Source: Soehngenia longivitae (GTDB taxonomy: Bacteria > Bacillota > Clostridia > Tissierellales > Tissierellaceae). Taken from it: 64,000 bases of DNA. Under the pieces are notes generated by a model. It was not told the DNA's origin. It worked only from the letters and a program-made list of their open reading frames with translations, and made no database searches. Positions within the stretch are counted from its first letter, which is position 1; each line of letters opens with the position of its first letter. The position numbers and the translations under genes are program-made. The stretch spans positions 1-64,000 of the forward strand of contig NZ_SRIB01000002.1 of assembly GCF_004684055.1 (NCBI RefSeq), read 5' to 3'. This document shows, in pieces, positions 11,262 through 21,423 of the stretch.

Positions 11262-11660
11262 CGATTATTACCTCCTAAATTTTGCATTATCAACAACACA
11301 TTTAAAAACTATTCTCTTTGTGGATAATGTTGATAAAACATCAACATCTTGTGGATAAAAGACAATTTATGAATAAAAATTAAATTGTCCACATAATTAA
11401 CAAAGAATATCTGTGGATAACTTAGTTTAAAAATTAAAGATTTGAAATAAAAATTAGATGAATTATTTAAAGTTATGCACAAACTATCCACAAAATGTGT
11501 ATAACTTTAAATAATCCACAAATTTATAAAATTATTAACACTAAATATATAATATCAAAAATAAGACCCACATTCAATAAAATTATCCACAGGATGTTAA
11601 AAATTATCTACAGCATTGTGGATTATTATTTATAAATAATCGTTTTTTTAGTTGAAAAGG
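11262..11660. other. oriC DnaA-box field upstream of dnaA
   Basis: A non-coding AT-rich stretch with exact DnaA boxes at 11319-11327, 11350-11358, 11412-11420 (TGTGGATAA) and 11583-11591 (TTATCCACA). One-mismatch boxes lie at 11473-11481, 11484-11492, 11496-11504, 11512-11520, 11604-11612 and 11617-11625. With the dnaA-dnaN boxes this makes a bipartite origin of the Bacillus kind. Gene direction switches here from minus to plus, as expected at the origin. Confidence 0.93.
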
Positions 11661-11689
11661 TGTATAATAGTTTTAGATAATTATATTTC

Positions 11690-11718
11690 TTGACATGCCC
11701 CTACCTTATACATATAAT
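11690..11718 (+). promoter_or_regulatory. Promoter of the rpmH operon
   Basis: TTGACA (11690-11695), 17 bases, TATAAT (11713-11718): a consensus sigma-70 promoter about 80 bases before rpmH. The -10 box sits in the loop of an 8-base inverted repeat, CTACCTTA (11701-11708) and TAAGGTAG (11720-11727). Confidence 0.85.
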
Positions 11719-11796
11719 TTAAGGTAGTGTTTTATGCTATGAAATAAATAGTGTAATTTAATATATTTGTTATAGTACATAAAGGAGGTGTTTTAT

Positions 11797-11931
11797 ATGA
11801 AAAGAACATATCAACCTAAGAAAAGACAAAGAAGTAAAGAACATGGTTTTAGAAAGAGAATGAAGACCAGATCAGGTAGAGCAGTATTAAAAGCTAGACG
11901 AAGAAAAGGAAGAAAGGTGCTTTCCGCTTAG
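11797..11931 (+). CDS. rpmH: 50S ribosomal protein L34
   Basis: A 44-aa highly basic protein starting [12 protein letters not shown] and ending [11 protein letters not shown], the standard L34 sequence. Start ATG 11797 follows AAAGGAGGTG. It is the first gene rightwards from oriC, preceding rnpA as in nearly all bacteria. Confidence 0.98.
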   Translation: MKRTYQPKKRQRSKEHGFRKRMKTRSGRAVLKARRRKGRKVLSA

Positions 11932-11962
11932 GCCGCTAATTAGTGGCCTTTTATTAAAGGCC
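11931..11962 (+). terminator. Two overlapping hairpins between rpmH and rnpA
   Basis: GGCCGCT (11931-11937) pairs with AGTGGCC (11942-11948), followed by TTTT. The same GGCC at 11945-11948 can instead begin a second stem, GGCCTTT with AAAGGCC ending at 11962. The two folds exclude each other. They probably attenuate transcription or set mRNA ends so that L34 is made in excess of RnpA. Confidence 0.6.
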
Positions 11963-11979
11963 AAAGGTGATTCATTTTT

Positions 11980-12318
11980 ATGGAAAAAAAACACAGAATT
12001 AGAAGAAGTACAGAATTCAAAAAGGCTTATTCAAGGGGTAAAAACTACTGGAATAGAAATTTCACATTGTATGTAAAGAAAAACGATTTAAATTACACAA
12101 GGTTTGGAATAGTTGTAACTAAAAAACTTGGGAAAGCAGTTGTTAGAAATAAAATAAAACGAAGAGTAAGAGAAATCAACAAAGAATTGTTATCTTATAT
12201 ACATGAGGGCTATGATATCGTTTTGATACCTAAAAAAAACACAGTAGATTTATCTTTTGAAGAATTAAAAAAATCGGTAGAGCACATTTACAATTTAGCA
12301 GGTATATTAAAAAGGTGA
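11980..12318 (+). CDS. rnpA: Ribonuclease P protein component
   Basis: A 112-aa basic protein that assists the RNase P RNA in trimming tRNA 5' ends. The family signature [10 protein letters not shown] is present after [14 protein letters not shown]. It starts at ATG 11980, about 10 bases after AAAGGTGA, and is followed four bases later by yidD. Confidence 0.96.
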   Translation: MEKKHRIRRSTEFKKAYSRGKNYWNRNFTLYVKKNDLNYTRFGIVVTKKLGKAVVRNKIKRRVREINKELLSYIHEGYDIVLIPKKNTVDLSFEELKKSVEHIYNLAGILKR

Positions 12319-12322
12319 TTTT

Positions 12323-12538
12323 GTGAAAAAAATAATGATTTACCTTATCAAATTTTATCAAAACTATATATCTAAATATATATTAGTTGGCAGCCACTGC
12401 AGGTTTTATCCTACTTGTTCTGAGTATTCACTTTTAGCTTATCAAAAATATGGATTTTTTAAAGCTAGTTATCTTAGCATAAAAAGAATACTAAAGTGCA
12501 ATCCATTTCATGAAGGAGGATATGACCCGCTTAAATGA
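12323..12538 (+). CDS. yidD: Membrane protein insertion efficiency factor YidD
   Basis: A 71-aa protein with the family motifs [10 protein letters not shown] and [11 protein letters not shown] and an amphipathic N-terminus. In other bacteria YidD assists YidC-dependent insertion and its gene lies between rnpA and yidC, as here. The start follows rnpA's stop by 4 bases; the ribosome site overlaps the rnpA end (AAAGGTGAT). Confidence 0.95.
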   Translation: MKKIMIYLIKFYQNYISKYILVGSHCRFYPTCSEYSLLAYQKYGFFKASYLSIKRILKCNPFHEGGYDPLK

Positions 12539-12558
12539 ACAGGGGGTTTATTGAATAA

Positions 12559-13278
12559 ATGATTAATTTTCTTGGAAATATCATGGGATCTATTCTAAGA
12601 TATGTATATACGTTTGTAAGTAGCGTATTACCTAGTGAACCATCATATATATCTTATTACGCAATCGCTATTATAATAACTTCTATTATATTTAAACTTA
12701 TATTATTGCCTATAAGTCTTAAACAGATTAATTCGAGTAGAAGAATGACTGAACTTCAGCCATTAATAAAAGAAATACAAACAAAATACAAGAGTGATCC
12801 TAAAACAATGCAGGTAAAAATGCAGGAACTATATAAAGAGCATCAGTACAATCCTGCTTCAGGGTGTTTAGTTTTGATAATTCAAATGCCAATCATTTTC
12901 GCTTTTTTTGCAGTATTTAGAGATCCAGCTACATATGCTTTTACTGATCCTGGAATGTATGAAAGCATGGCAAAGAACTTTTTTTGGATTAGTAATCTAG
13001 ACTTGTCTGATCCTTATTTATGGGGATTGCCACTTTTGGCAGGATTAACAACGTATGTTCAAAGCATAACTATGATGTCAGCTAATCCTAACGCTGATCC
13101 ATCTACACAATCTACGCAAAAGATAATGAATATCATGTTGCCATTTATCATATTTATTTCAGCAAGAGGTTTTGCAGCTGGACTTGCTCTTTATTGGGTA
13201 ATAAGTAATATATTTAGCATCATTCAGCAGCTTATAGTCAACAGATCTGTTAAAAAAGCAGGGGGGCAAAAAAAATGA
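12559..13278 (+). CDS. yidC: Membrane protein insertase YidC/SpoIIIJ
   Basis: A 239-aa polytopic protein of the short Gram-positive YidC type. The core is visible: ITSIIFKLILLPISLKQ, then LQPLIKEIQTKYK, a helical hairpin, and QMPIIFAFFAVFR. It inserts proteins into the cytoplasmic membrane. There is no clear lipobox Cys at the N-terminus, unlike many Bacillus homologues. It overlaps jag by 4 bases. Confidence 0.95.
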   Translation: MINFLGNIMGSILRYVYTFVSSVLPSEPSYISYYAIAIIITSIIFKLILLPISLKQINSSRRMTELQPLIKEIQTKYKSDPKTMQVKMQELYKEHQYNPASGCLVLIIQMPIIFAFFAVFRDPATYAFTDPGMYESMAKNFFWISNLDLSDPYLWGLPLLAGLTTYVQSITMMSANPNADPSTQSTQKIMNIMLPFIIFISARGFAAGLALYWVISNIFSIIQQLIVNRSVKKAGGQKK

Positions 13279-13904
13279 GATTTGTTATAAAAACATCCAA
13301 AACCATAGAAGATGCCCTAAAAGAAGCACTAATTGAGTTAGATGCTACAAAAGATGAGGTTGAAGTAGAAATACTTGAGGAACCTACAAAGGGTTTATTC
13401 GGAATTATTGGTGGAAAAGAAGCAAAAATCAAAGTGACAAAGAAAGATGATCCTAAGGAAATAGCCCGAAATTTTATTGACAATCTTTTAAAAAGGATGG
13501 GGTTTGTTGCCGATTGTATCGTGACTTTAGACGATGATATTATAAAAGTAGATATTGTTGACTTATCTGAAGACGATATAGGAGTTTTAATCGGTAAAAG
13601 AGGCAGTGGACTTGATGCTATCCAATACCTTCTTAATTTAGCAGTAAATAAGAATGGAGATAATTTTTATAAGACCGTAGTAGATGCAAATAATTATCGT
13701 AAGAAAAGGGAAGAAACATTAGTAAATGTCGCAAATAAAATGGCAAAGAAAGTGTTGACTTATAAAAAACCAATAAAGCTTGAACCCATGAACCCTTATG
13801 AAAGAAGGATAATTCACGAAACTCTTCAAAATTTTGATGGAGTTACTACTTATTCAGAGGGTAGTGAGCCTTATAGGAGAGTTGTAATAACTTATAAAAA
13901 ATAA
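13275..13904 (+). CDS. jag: Jag/KhpB RNA-binding protein
   Basis: A 209-aa protein with an N-terminal Jag domain, a KH domain (GKRGSGLDAIQYLLNLAVN) and a C-terminal R3H domain (NPYERRIIHETLQ, SEPYRRVVI). Homologues bind RNA and affect cell elongation and sporulation. Translationally coupled to yidC by an ATGA overlap. Confidence 0.95.
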   Translation: MRFVIKTSKTIEDALKEALIELDATKDEVEVEILEEPTKGLFGIIGGKEAKIKVTKKDDPKEIARNFIDNLLKRMGFVADCIVTLDDDIIKVDIVDLSEDDIGVLIGKRGSGLDAIQYLLNLAVNKNGDNFYKTVVDANNYRKKREETLVNVANKMAKKVLTYKKPIKLEPMNPYERRIIHETLQNFDGVTTYSEGSEPYRRVVITYKK

Positions 13905-13928
13905 AGTCCTGTTGGACTTTATTTTTTT
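13903..13928 (+). terminator. Intrinsic terminator after jag
   Basis: AAAGTCC (13903-13909), a TGTT loop, GGACTTT (13914-13920), then ATTTTTTT. It ends the rpmH-to-jag operon and overlaps the jag stop codon. Confidence 0.9.
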
Positions 13929-13994
13929 ACTTTAATCTCTAAAAAATGTATAATGATAACAATAAAATAAGTATATAATTTTTGAGGTGATTTT

Positions 13995-15362
13995 ATGGAA
14001 TATACAATTGCTGCAATATCAACAGCAGTTGGAGAAGCAGGGATAGGCATCGTCAGAATGAGTGGCAAAGATGCTTTATATATAGGAAAACAAATTTTTA
14101 AAAGCACAAGAGAAAACTTTCAATTTGAAAATAAAAAGCTTCATTATGGACATATTGTTGATGATGGAAAAGTCTTAGATGAGGTTTTAATAGCGTTTAT
14201 GAAAGCACCAAACACATATACAAGAGAGGACATGGTTGAGATTTATTCACACGGAGGAATAATTCCAGTTAAGAAAATTCTTGAACTGTGTTTAAAAAAA
14301 GGTGCAAGCCTTGCTGAAAAAGGGGAATTCACAAAAAGAGCTTTTTTGAATGGGAGATTGGATTTAACTCAAGCAGAGGCAGTCATAGATATTATTAAGG
14401 CAAAATCTGAAAAAAGCTATGAAGTATCTCTAAGACAACTTGAAGGAAGTATAACACAACAAGTTTTAGAAATACAAGATATATTGATGAGGATGATGGC
14501 ATTTATAGAAGCTAATATTGATTTTCCCGAAGATGAGGTAGAAGAGATATCGCATAAGACTTTGTTAGAAGATTCAAAAAAGGCAGAAGAGAGGATAAAA
14601 AAACTCATTGATAGCTTTGACAGGGGGAAGATCTTAAGAGATGGTTTAAATACAGTGATACTAGGCAAGCCAAATGTGGGAAAATCTTCTTTATTAAATG
14701 CTATATTAAAGGAGAATAGGGCTATAGTTACAGATATTCCCGGAACTACAAGAGATATAATTGAGGAATATATAAATATCGACGGAATACCACTAAAGCT
14801 CATAGACACTGCAGGAATTAGGGAAACCGAAGATTATGTAGAAAAGATTGGGGTTCTTAAGACAAAAGAGACGATAAATAAAGCAGACTTAGTCATATCA
14901 TTGTTTGATGTATCATCTGATATAACTGATGAAGACAAGAAAATAATGGAATTGGTAAGAGATAAAAAAATCATAATCATGTTAAATAAATCTGATTTAG
15001 AAAAAAAACTTGATGAAAATTATTTCATAGAAAATTTTCCAAATGCACGAATTATCAATTCTTCAATAACCACAGGAGTAGGTATAGAAGAGTTAATAGA
15101 GACTATAAAAGATATGTTCTACAAAGAGGACATAAAGATTGAATCTGAAGTTGTTTTAACTAATATAAGGCATAAAGATATGCTATTGAAAGCATACAAA
15201 AGCATATTGGAATTAGAAGAGGAAATAGCTCTTAATGAGCCAATAGATTGCTTGGAAGTTGACATAAAAGACGCATGGGAGAGCTTAGGTCAAATTACAG
15301 GACAATCAATAACTGAGGATATCCTAGATAAGATTTTTAGTGAATTTTGTATTGGAAAGTAA
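13995..15362 (+). CDS. mnmE: tRNA uridine-34 modification GTPase MnmE
   Basis: A 455-aa protein with an N-terminal folate-binding domain, a central helical domain and an inserted G domain ([25 protein letters not shown]). It ends in FCIGK, the conserved C-terminal CxGK. With MnmG it forms the xm5U wobble modification. Start ATG 13995 has GAGGTGA. mnmG starts 15 bases after its stop. Confidence 0.98.
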   Translation: MEYTIAAISTAVGEAGIGIVRMSGKDALYIGKQIFKSTRENFQFENKKLHYGHIVDDGKVLDEVLIAFMKAPNTYTREDMVEIYSHGGIIPVKKILELCLKKGASLAEKGEFTKRAFLNGRLDLTQAEAVIDIIKAKSEKSYEVSLRQLEGSITQQVLEIQDILMRMMAFIEANIDFPEDEVEEISHKTLLEDSKKAEERIKKLIDSFDRGKILRDGLNTVILGKPNVGKSSLLNAILKENRAIVTDIPGTTRDIIEEYINIDGIPLKLIDTAGIRETEDYVEKIGVLKTKETINKADLVISLFDVSSDITDEDKKIMELVRDKKIIIMLNKSDLEKKLDENYFIENFPNARIINSSITTGVGIEELIETIKDMFYKEDIKIESEVVLTNIRHKDMLLKAYKSILELEEEIALNEPIDCLEVDIKDAWESLGQITGQSITEDILDKIFSEFCIGK

Positions 15363-15376
15363 AGGTTGGGGAGAAA

Positions 15377-17284
15377 ATGCAAGAAGATATTAGATATAAT
15401 GCAGGAGAATATGATTGTGTTGTAGTAGGAGCAGGACATGCGGGAGTTGAGGCTGCTTTAGCTAGTGCAAGAATGGGGCTTAAAACTCTCATATTGACTA
15501 TTAGCTTAGATGCTATATCAGCACTATCGTGCAATCCAAATATTGGAGGCACTGGAAAAGGGCATCTAGTAAGAGAAATAGATGCTTTAGGCGGACAAAT
15601 GGCTTTAAATATTGACAAGTCTTTTATTCAAAGTAGAATGTTAAATCTATCTAAAGGACCTGCTGTGCACTCATTGAGGGTTCAAGCGGATAAGAAGAAG
15701 TATCATACCGAAATGAAGAAAACCCTTGAAAATGAACCGAACTTGACATTGAGACAGGCAGAGGTAGTAGATTTAATCATTGAAAATAATGAGATCAGAG
15801 GAGTAGTAACGAGAACCGGAGCAGTTTATTATACAAAATCATGTGTAATAGCAACTGGAACATATTTAGGAGGAAGAGTTTATATAGGAGAAGTTAATTT
15901 TGAATCAGGTCCAGATGGGAGATTTCCTTCGATAATACTTTCAAAAGCTATGAAAGAAAAGGGATTTTTCTTAAGGAGAATGAAGACAGGTACACCTGCA
16001 AGAGTTGATAGAGACAGTATAGACTTTAGTGTGATGGAGGAACAACCTGGGGATGAGGAGATCATTCCATTTAGTTTTATGAACATGGGTAAAGATTTTA
16101 ACGTCAAGCAAGTATCCTGCTATTTAACTTATACAAGTGAAAGAGCACACGAAATAATAAGAGAAAATATAGATAGATCCCCTATGTTTTCTGGACTTAT
16201 TGAAGGAGTTGGCCCTAGGTATTGTCCTTCTATAGAGGATAAAGTAGTGAGATTTCCTGATAAAGAGAAGCACCAAGTCTTTATAGAGCCAGAGGGACTT
16301 GATACTAAAGAGATGTATGTGCAGGGTGTGAGCTCTTCTCTTCCAGAGGAAGTGCAAATAGAAGTGTATAAAAACATAAAGGGGCTAGAAAAAGTCGAAT
16401 TTATGAGAACTGCATATGCAATAGAATATGATGCAATCGATTCAACTATGTTAAAGAGGACTTTAGAGCATAAAGAAATCAAAAATTTATTTTTCGCAGG
16501 TCAAATAAATGGATCAAGTGGCTATGAAGAGGCAGCAGCTCAAGGGCTTATGGCAGGGATAAATGCAAGTTTAAACGTATTGGGTAGAGAACCCTTTATA
16601 CTTGATAGATCTGAAGCCTATATAGGTGTATTAATAGATGATTTAGTAACTAAAGGAACTAATGAACCTTATAGAATGATGACTTCAAGAGCGGAGTATA
16701 GGCTAACTCTAAGACAAGACAATGCCGATTTGAGATTGACAAAAAAAGGTTATGAGTTAGGATTAGTTTCAAGAGAAAGATATGAGAAGACCTTAGAAAA
16801 AGAGAGACTTGTGAATGAAGAATTAGATAGATTGAAAAAAGTAATTGTAACACCTACAAAGGAAGTAAATGAATTTTTATACCAACTCACAAATAACACT
16901 ATAAAGACAGGTGTGAGCTTATATGATCTTCTAAAAAGGCCAGAGTTGAGTTACGATTCCATAAAAGAATTAGACCCAGATAGACCAGATTTGCCTAAAG
17001 AAATCAGAATTCAAGTTGAAATTGAGATAAAGTACGAAGGGTACATTAAAAAGCAAATGTCACAAATTGAGCAGTTTAAAAGAATGGAAAACAAGGCAAT
17101 ACCTGAGGACATAGACTATAAACAAGTAAAAAGCTTAAGCACAGAAGCACTACAAAAACTTGAAAAAATCAGACCAGAGTCGATAGGACAAGCATCAAGG
17201 ATTTCTGGTGTATCTCCTTCGGACATAAATGTTTTGTTAATTCATTTAGAACAACTTAAAAGGAGGGGAAGACTTGACAAATAG
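15377..17284 (+). CDS. mnmG: tRNA uridine-34 modification enzyme MnmG (GidA)
   Basis: A 635-aa FAD enzyme, partner of MnmE. It shows the FAD-binding [12 protein letters not shown], the [22 protein letters not shown] region and the C-terminal [19 protein letters not shown]. The start is set at ATG 15377 behind GGGGAG; an in-frame TTG 10 codons upstream overlaps mnmE and lacks a site. It overlaps rsmG by 11 bases. Confidence 0.98.
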   Translation: MQEDIRYNAGEYDCVVVGAGHAGVEAALASARMGLKTLILTISLDAISALSCNPNIGGTGKGHLVREIDALGGQMALNIDKSFIQSRMLNLSKGPAVHSLRVQADKKKYHTEMKKTLENEPNLTLRQAEVVDLIIENNEIRGVVTRTGAVYYTKSCVIATGTYLGGRVYIGEVNFESGPDGRFPSIILSKAMKEKGFFLRRMKTGTPARVDRDSIDFSVMEEQPGDEEIIPFSFMNMGKDFNVKQVSCYLTYTSERAHEIIRENIDRSPMFSGLIEGVGPRYCPSIEDKVVRFPDKEKHQVFIEPEGLDTKEMYVQGVSSSLPEEVQIEVYKNIKGLEKVEFMRTAYAIEYDAIDSTMLKRTLEHKEIKNLFFAGQINGSSGYEEAAAQGLMAGINASLNVLGREPFILDRSEAYIGVLIDDLVTKGTNEPYRMMTSRAEYRLTLRQDNADLRLTKKGYELGLVSRERYEKTLEKERLVNEELDRLKKVIVTPTKEVNEFLYQLTNNTIKTGVSLYDLLKRPELSYDSIKELDPDRPDLPKEIRIQVEIEIKYEGYIKKQMSQIEQFKRMENKAIPEDIDYKQVKSLSTEALQKLEKIRPESIGQASRISGVSPSDINVLLIHLEQLKRRGRLDK

Positions 17285-17987
17285 TGTATTTACTGATTCT
17301 CTAAAAGAATTAGGTGTTATTTTAGATTGTGATACTTTACAAAAATATGAAATATATAAAGATATGTTAGTTGAATGGAACGAGAAGTTTAACATTACTA
17401 CAATCACTGAAGAAGACGAGATATATATAAAGCATTTTTGCGATAGCTTAAGCCTAATCAATACAAAATTATTTGATGATAAAAAAAGAGTAATTGATGT
17501 AGGCACTGGTGGAGGATTCCCTGGACTTGTACTGAAGATATACAATGAAGAGTTAGATATGACTCTGATGGATAGCTTAAACAAGAGGATCATATTTTTA
17601 AATGAAGTTATAAAAAACTTAAATTTATCAGATGTGAAAACAATACACAAAAGAGCAGAGGAACTTGGAATAGCAAACGAACACAGAGAAAAATATGATA
17701 TAGCAGTGTCTAGAGCGGTAGCAAGTTTAAATACACTCTCTGAATATTGTTTGCCATTTGTAAAAGTTGGCGGTTATTTTATAGCGATGAAAGGACCAGA
17801 TGTCAAAGAAGAAGTAGAAGAATCCAAAAATGCAATTGATATACTAGGAGGAGAACTTGAAAGCATAAAAGAAATAAAACTACCATATCTGGATATAACT
17901 CATACATTGATAATGATAAAAAAAGTTAAGCAAACTCCAAATAAATACCCAAGACAACAAGGAAAACCAAAGAAAAATCCGTTGTAA
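17274..17987 (+). CDS. rsmG: 16S rRNA m7G527 methyltransferase RsmG (GidB)
   Basis: A 237-aa SAM-dependent methyltransferase with the SAM motif [15 protein letters not shown] near residue 73 and the conserved SRAVASL. It methylates G527 of 16S rRNA. It starts at TTG 17274, 3 bases after AGGAGGGGA, and overlaps mnmG. The tail ([19 protein letters not shown]) is the usual basic end. A parS palindrome follows. Confidence 0.97.
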   Translation: MTNSVFTDSLKELGVILDCDTLQKYEIYKDMLVEWNEKFNITTITEEDEIYIKHFCDSLSLINTKLFDDKKRVIDVGTGGGFPGLVLKIYNEELDMTLMDSLNKRIIFLNEVIKNLNLSDVKTIHKRAEELGIANEHREKYDIAVSRAVASLNTLSEYCLPFVKVGGYFIAMKGPDVKEEVEESKNAIDILGGELESIKEIKLPYLDITHTLIMIKKVKQTPNKYPRQQGKPKKNPL

Positions 17988-18008
17988 AATAAATAAACAA
18001 GACAAAAA

Positions 18009-18024
18009 TGTTCCACGTGGAACA
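18009..18024. other. parS site (left)
   Basis: The 16-base palindrome TGTTCCACGTGGAACA differs from the Bacillus parS consensus TGTTTCACGTGAAACA at a symmetric pair only. It lies in a longer inverted repeat (A-rich left arm, T-rich right arm out to about 18050) that could also end rsmG transcription. It is identical to the site at 19734. Confidence 0.95.
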
Positions 18025-18090
18025 TTTTTTGTTTATTTATTTTTTTAGTATGATATCATATAAGTAAATAGAATTTGAGGTGAGTTTCGT

Positions 18091-18861
18091 ATGGGTAAAA
18101 CAATCGCCATATTTAATCAGAAAGGTGGGGTAGGCAAAACCACAACCAGCATTAATTTGTCAGCAGGTCTAGGTAAACTCGGAAAAAAAGTGCTGCTTGT
18201 AGATTTAGATCCACAAGGGAACTCTTCAAGTGGATTAGGGATAGATAAGGACAATGTAGATGTTCAAATCTACGACTGCCTTACTGGAAAAGTGAGCATA
18301 GCCGAAGCTGTAAAAGCCACATCTGCCGAAAATGTGAGCATTATACCTTCCAACAGTGAACTCGCAGGAGTGGAAATTGAATTGGCTAGAGTCGATGATT
18401 GGGAGAACACATTAAAAAATGTATTAGTGAGTATTAAAGAAGAGTTCGATTTCTGCTTTATAGATTGCCCACCTTCATTGGGCATATTGAGCGTTATTGG
18501 CTTGATTGCTGCTGATAGCGTAATCATTCCAATTCAATGTGAGTATTATGCGCTTGAAGGAGTAAGCCAACTTTTTAAAACAATTGAGCTGGTTAGAAAA
18601 AATCAAAATCCTAATCTAGAATTAGAAGGCGTTGTTTTAAACATGTTTGACGGCAGAACAAACCTATCAATTCAAGTAGTAGAAGAAGTAAAGAAATTTT
18701 TCAAAGGGAAAGTATTCACTAGTATCATACCGAGAAATGTAAGACTTGCTGAATCTCCATCATATGGAATTAGTGTTCACGACTATGACGCTAAATCAAA
18801 GGGCGCTGAATCTTATTTAGAGTTAGCAAATGAGTTTCTTGATATGCAAGATGAAAGATAG
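18091..18861 (+). CDS. parA: Chromosome partitioning ATPase ParA (Soj)
   Basis: A 256-aa deviant-Walker ATPase with KGGVGKTTT near residue 11, DLDPQGN and DCPPSLG. With ParB it moves or regulates the origin region. Start ATG 18091 follows GAGGTGA. It is two genes from oriC, between the two parS sites, and 11 bases before parB. Confidence 0.97.
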   Translation: MGKTIAIFNQKGGVGKTTTSINLSAGLGKLGKKVLLVDLDPQGNSSSGLGIDKDNVDVQIYDCLTGKVSIAEAVKATSAENVSIIPSNSELAGVEIELARVDDWENTLKNVLVSIKEEFDFCFIDCPPSLGILSVIGLIAADSVIIPIQCEYYALEGVSQLFKTIELVRKNQNPNLELEGVVLNMFDGRTNLSIQVVEEVKKFFKGKVFTSIIPRNVRLAESPSYGISVHDYDAKSKGAESYLELANEFLDMQDER

Positions 18862-18872
18862 AGGTGATACTA

Positions 18873-19733
18873 ATGGTTCAAAAAAGGACTGGACTTGGGA
18901 AAGGACTTTCTGCACTTATACAAGACAAAGAAAGAGTTGACAATTTAATCAATGACATATCAAGAAATGACACTAAAATTTTAGAACTCGATATCGATAA
19001 GATAAGACCAAAAGAGGATCAGCCAAGGAAGAAATTCGATAAAGAGAGTTTAGAAAGCTTAGCAAAATCAATTGAAGAAAATGGTGTACTTCAACCTTTG
19101 CTGGTTGCAAAGAAAAATGAATATTATGAGATTGTAGCTGGAGAAAGAAGATATCGTGCTTCTAAGATAGCCAATTTAAAAAAGATACCTTGCATTGTGA
19201 GAGAAATAGATGAAATTACTGCCTCTAAAATAGCTTTAATTGAAAATATTCAAAGAGAGGATCTAAATCCTATAGAAGAGGCATACGGCTATAAAAGGAT
19301 AATTGATGAGTACAATTTAACTCAAGAAGAATTAGCTAAAGCGATCGGGAAAAGTAGGTCTTATGTGGCGAACACTATAAGGCTATTAAACCTAGACGAA
19401 AGAGTAATAGAATTTATTAAAAATGACGATTTAACGACAGGACATGGGAAGGTTTTACTAGGGATAAAAGACAAAGATGCTCAATATAAAAAGGCTCTTA
19501 ATATAGTTAAGACTAATTCATCAGTTAGAAAGACTGAGGAACTAATAGATAAAAAAAAGAAAATCAAAAAAAACAAAGATAAAGACCTTTATATAAAAGA
19601 AGTTGAAGAAAGGCTCATCACAAACTTAGGAACTAAAGTAACTATCAACAAAACCAAAGCTAAAGGAACTATTGAAATAGAATTTTATAATGAAGATGAT
19701 CTAGATAGGCTTGTAGACTTGATTATAAAGTAA
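18873..19733 (+). CDS. parB: Chromosome partitioning protein ParB (Spo0J)
   Basis: A 286-aa CTPase clamp that loads at parS. It shows the CTP-binding motif AGERRYRA, ENIQREDLNPIEEA, and the helix-turn-helix TQEELAKAIGKSRSYVANTIRLL. The start is ATG 18873 behind GAGGTGAT, nine bases downstream of the longest frame start. The second parS begins on the base right after its stop codon. Confidence 0.97.
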   Translation: MVQKRTGLGKGLSALIQDKERVDNLINDISRNDTKILELDIDKIRPKEDQPRKKFDKESLESLAKSIEENGVLQPLLVAKKNEYYEIVAGERRYRASKIANLKKIPCIVREIDEITASKIALIENIQREDLNPIEEAYGYKRIIDEYNLTQEELAKAIGKSRSYVANTIRLLNLDERVIEFIKNDDLTTGHGKVLLGIKDKDAQYKKALNIVKTNSSVRKTEELIDKKKKIKKNKDKDLYIKEVEERLITNLGTKVTINKTKAKGTIEIEFYNEDDLDRLVDLIIK

Positions 19734-19749
19734 TGTTCCACGTGGAACA
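19734..19749. other. parS site (right)
   Basis: TGTTCCACGTGGAACA, identical to the site at 18009-18024. It begins directly after the parB TAA stop and lies upstream of the phzF-like gene. Two sites 1.7 kb apart beside parAB form a loading centre for ParB near oriC. Confidence 0.95.
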
Positions 19750-19765
19750 TTTTGGAGGTGATGAT

Positions 19766-20662
19766 ATGGAACTAAATATATTTCAAATTGATGCATTTAC
19801 AGACAGAGCTTTTGGGGGAAACCCTGCCGGAGTAGTCATATCAAATAAAAAGCTATCAGACAGTATAATGCAACAGATTGCTAAAGAAATGAATCTTTCC
19901 GAAACTGTATTTGTAACTGAAGTTGAAAAAGAGAAATATAAAGTAAGGTATTTCACTCCCGAGTGTGAAGTGGACCTCTGTGGTCATGCTACAATAGGAG
20001 CGGTGTTTTTATTGGCTTGCGAGGGCTACATTGCTAACATAAAAGAGGGAACAAAATCAATCCTTTTTAATACTAAGATAGGCGATATTTTAGTTGATAT
20101 AATGTATGATAATTTTCTCCCAATCTCAGTAGTTATGGAGCAAAAAAAACCTGAAAGCTTTGGGGTTATAAATGACATATCAAAGCTATCTGAAATTTTG
20201 AACATTAATGAAGAAGATATTGGAATCAATGGAGAAACTGCCATACCAGAGATCATTTCAACGGGTTTAAAAGACATAATATGCCCTATAAGGAGTAAAG
20301 TTATATTAGATAATATGAATGTAGATTTAAGAAAATTAAAAGATTATTCATTAGAACTTGGAGTAGTTGGATTGCATGCATTTACTTTAGATGAAAAAGA
20401 TAATTCAAAAGCCTATGCTAGAAACTTTGGACCTGCAGTAGGTATAGATGAAGAAGCTGCTACAGGAACTGCGAATGGAGCACTTATATATTATTTGAAG
20501 AAAAATGGATTTTTAAAAGGAAATACTTTAAAAGTTAGTCAAGGTTATATTTTGGACAGGCCAAGTATAATAGAATGTTTTATTGAAGAAAGCAAAGAAG
20601 GTTTTAGAGTAAAAGTAGGAGGAAGTGCTGTAAAAGTAATAGAGGGAATTATTAAATTTTAA
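19766..20662 (+). CDS. PhzF-family isomerase/epimerase-like protein
   Basis: A 298-aa protein opening with FQIDAFTDRAFGGNPAGVV, then MNLSETVFV, RYFTPECEVDLCGHATIGA and, near the C-terminus, AATGTANGAL: the two-domain PhzF/diaminopimelate-epimerase fold. The start is ATG 19766 behind GGAGGTGAT. Family members isomerise varied small molecules and the substrate cannot be told from sequence. It lies between parS and a cyclodeaminase gene. Confidence 0.85.
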   Translation: MELNIFQIDAFTDRAFGGNPAGVVISNKKLSDSIMQQIAKEMNLSETVFVTEVEKEKYKVRYFTPECEVDLCGHATIGAVFLLACEGYIANIKEGTKSILFNTKIGDILVDIMYDNFLPISVVMEQKKPESFGVINDISKLSEILNINEEDIGINGETAIPEIISTGLKDIICPIRSKVILDNMNVDLRKLKDYSLELGVVGLHAFTLDEKDNSKAYARNFGPAVGIDEEAATGTANGALIYYLKKNGFLKGNTLKVSQGYILDRPSIIECFIEESKEGFRVKVGGSAVKVIEGIIKF

Positions 20663-20676
20663 TACGGAGGGATAAT

Positions 20677-21315
20677 ATGTTGATTGAAAAAAGTGTTAAA
20701 GATTTTATCTATGAGGTGAAAAGTGACAATCCGACACCAGGCGGAGGTAGTGTTTCTGCCCTTGCTGGTAGTTTAGGCGCAGCTTTGTCAAATATGGTTG
20801 GGAATCTAACGATAGGAAAAGGGAAATATGAGGAAATTCCAGAAGAAAAAAGAACTTTGTTAGAAATAAATCAAGAAAAATTAAGTTTTTTAATAGATGA
20901 TCTTCTCTCAATAATAGATGAGGACTCCACTGCATTTGATGATGTAATGAAAGCATTTAAACTTCCAAAATCTACAGAAGAAGAGAAACAAATAAGATCA
21001 GAAAAAATACAATTAGGTTATAAAAAAGCTCTAGAAGTGCCACTTAAATGTGCTCAAAAATGTTTAGAAACTTTAAATTTACAAAAGGTCTTTGCAGAAT
21101 ACGGAAATGTAAATGCAATAACCGATGTAGGAGTCGGTACTTTACTCGCATATTCAGGATTAGAAGGCGCACTTTTCAACGTTACTATAAACTTAAAAAG
21201 TATAAAAGATGAAGAATATAGAGAAAAAATTGAAAAAGCAGTTAAAGAGAGCTTGGAAAAAGGAAAAGAACTAAAGGAAGAAATTCTTGGAATTGTATAT
21301 AAAAGATTGAGTTAA
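20677..21315 (+). CDS. Cyclodeaminase/cyclohydrolase family protein
   Basis: A 212-aa protein with the family opening NPTPGGGSVSALAGSLGAAL. This fold includes formiminotetrahydrofolate cyclodeaminase (FchA/FTCD), which converts 5-formimino-THF to 5,10-methenyl-THF. That fits an amino-acid fermenter degrading histidine or purines, but no partner gene lies nearby. Start ATG 20677 has CGGAGGG. Family sure, exact reaction inferred. Confidence 0.85.
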   Translation: MLIEKSVKDFIYEVKSDNPTPGGGSVSALAGSLGAALSNMVGNLTIGKGKYEEIPEEKRTLLEINQEKLSFLIDDLLSIIDEDSTAFDDVMKAFKLPKSTEEEKQIRSEKIQLGYKKALEVPLKCAQKCLETLNLQKVFAEYGNVNAITDVGVGTLLAYSGLEGALFNVTINLKSIKDEEYREKIEKAVKESLEKGKELKEEILGIVYKRLS

Positions 21316-21320
21316 GTTAA

Positions 21321-21356
21321 TACCTCTAGTCGATGAATTTCGATTAGAGGTAGTTT
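21321..21356 (+). terminator. Terminator after the cyclodeaminase gene
   Basis: TACCTCTAGTCG (21321-21332) pairs with CGATTAGAGGTA (21341-21352) with one G-T pair; TTTTA follows. Confidence 0.75.
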
Positions 21357-21423
21357 TATGTTGTTTATAGGAGAAAAGGGTGTTAGAATAAAATAAAGAT
21401 ATTCTCTCATAGGAGTGAAGAAA

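Noticed and set aside
18001-18050. Palindrome after rsmG as only a terminator
   Set aside because: Its core is an exact copy of the parS found after parB, so partitioning is the main role; termination may be an extra one.
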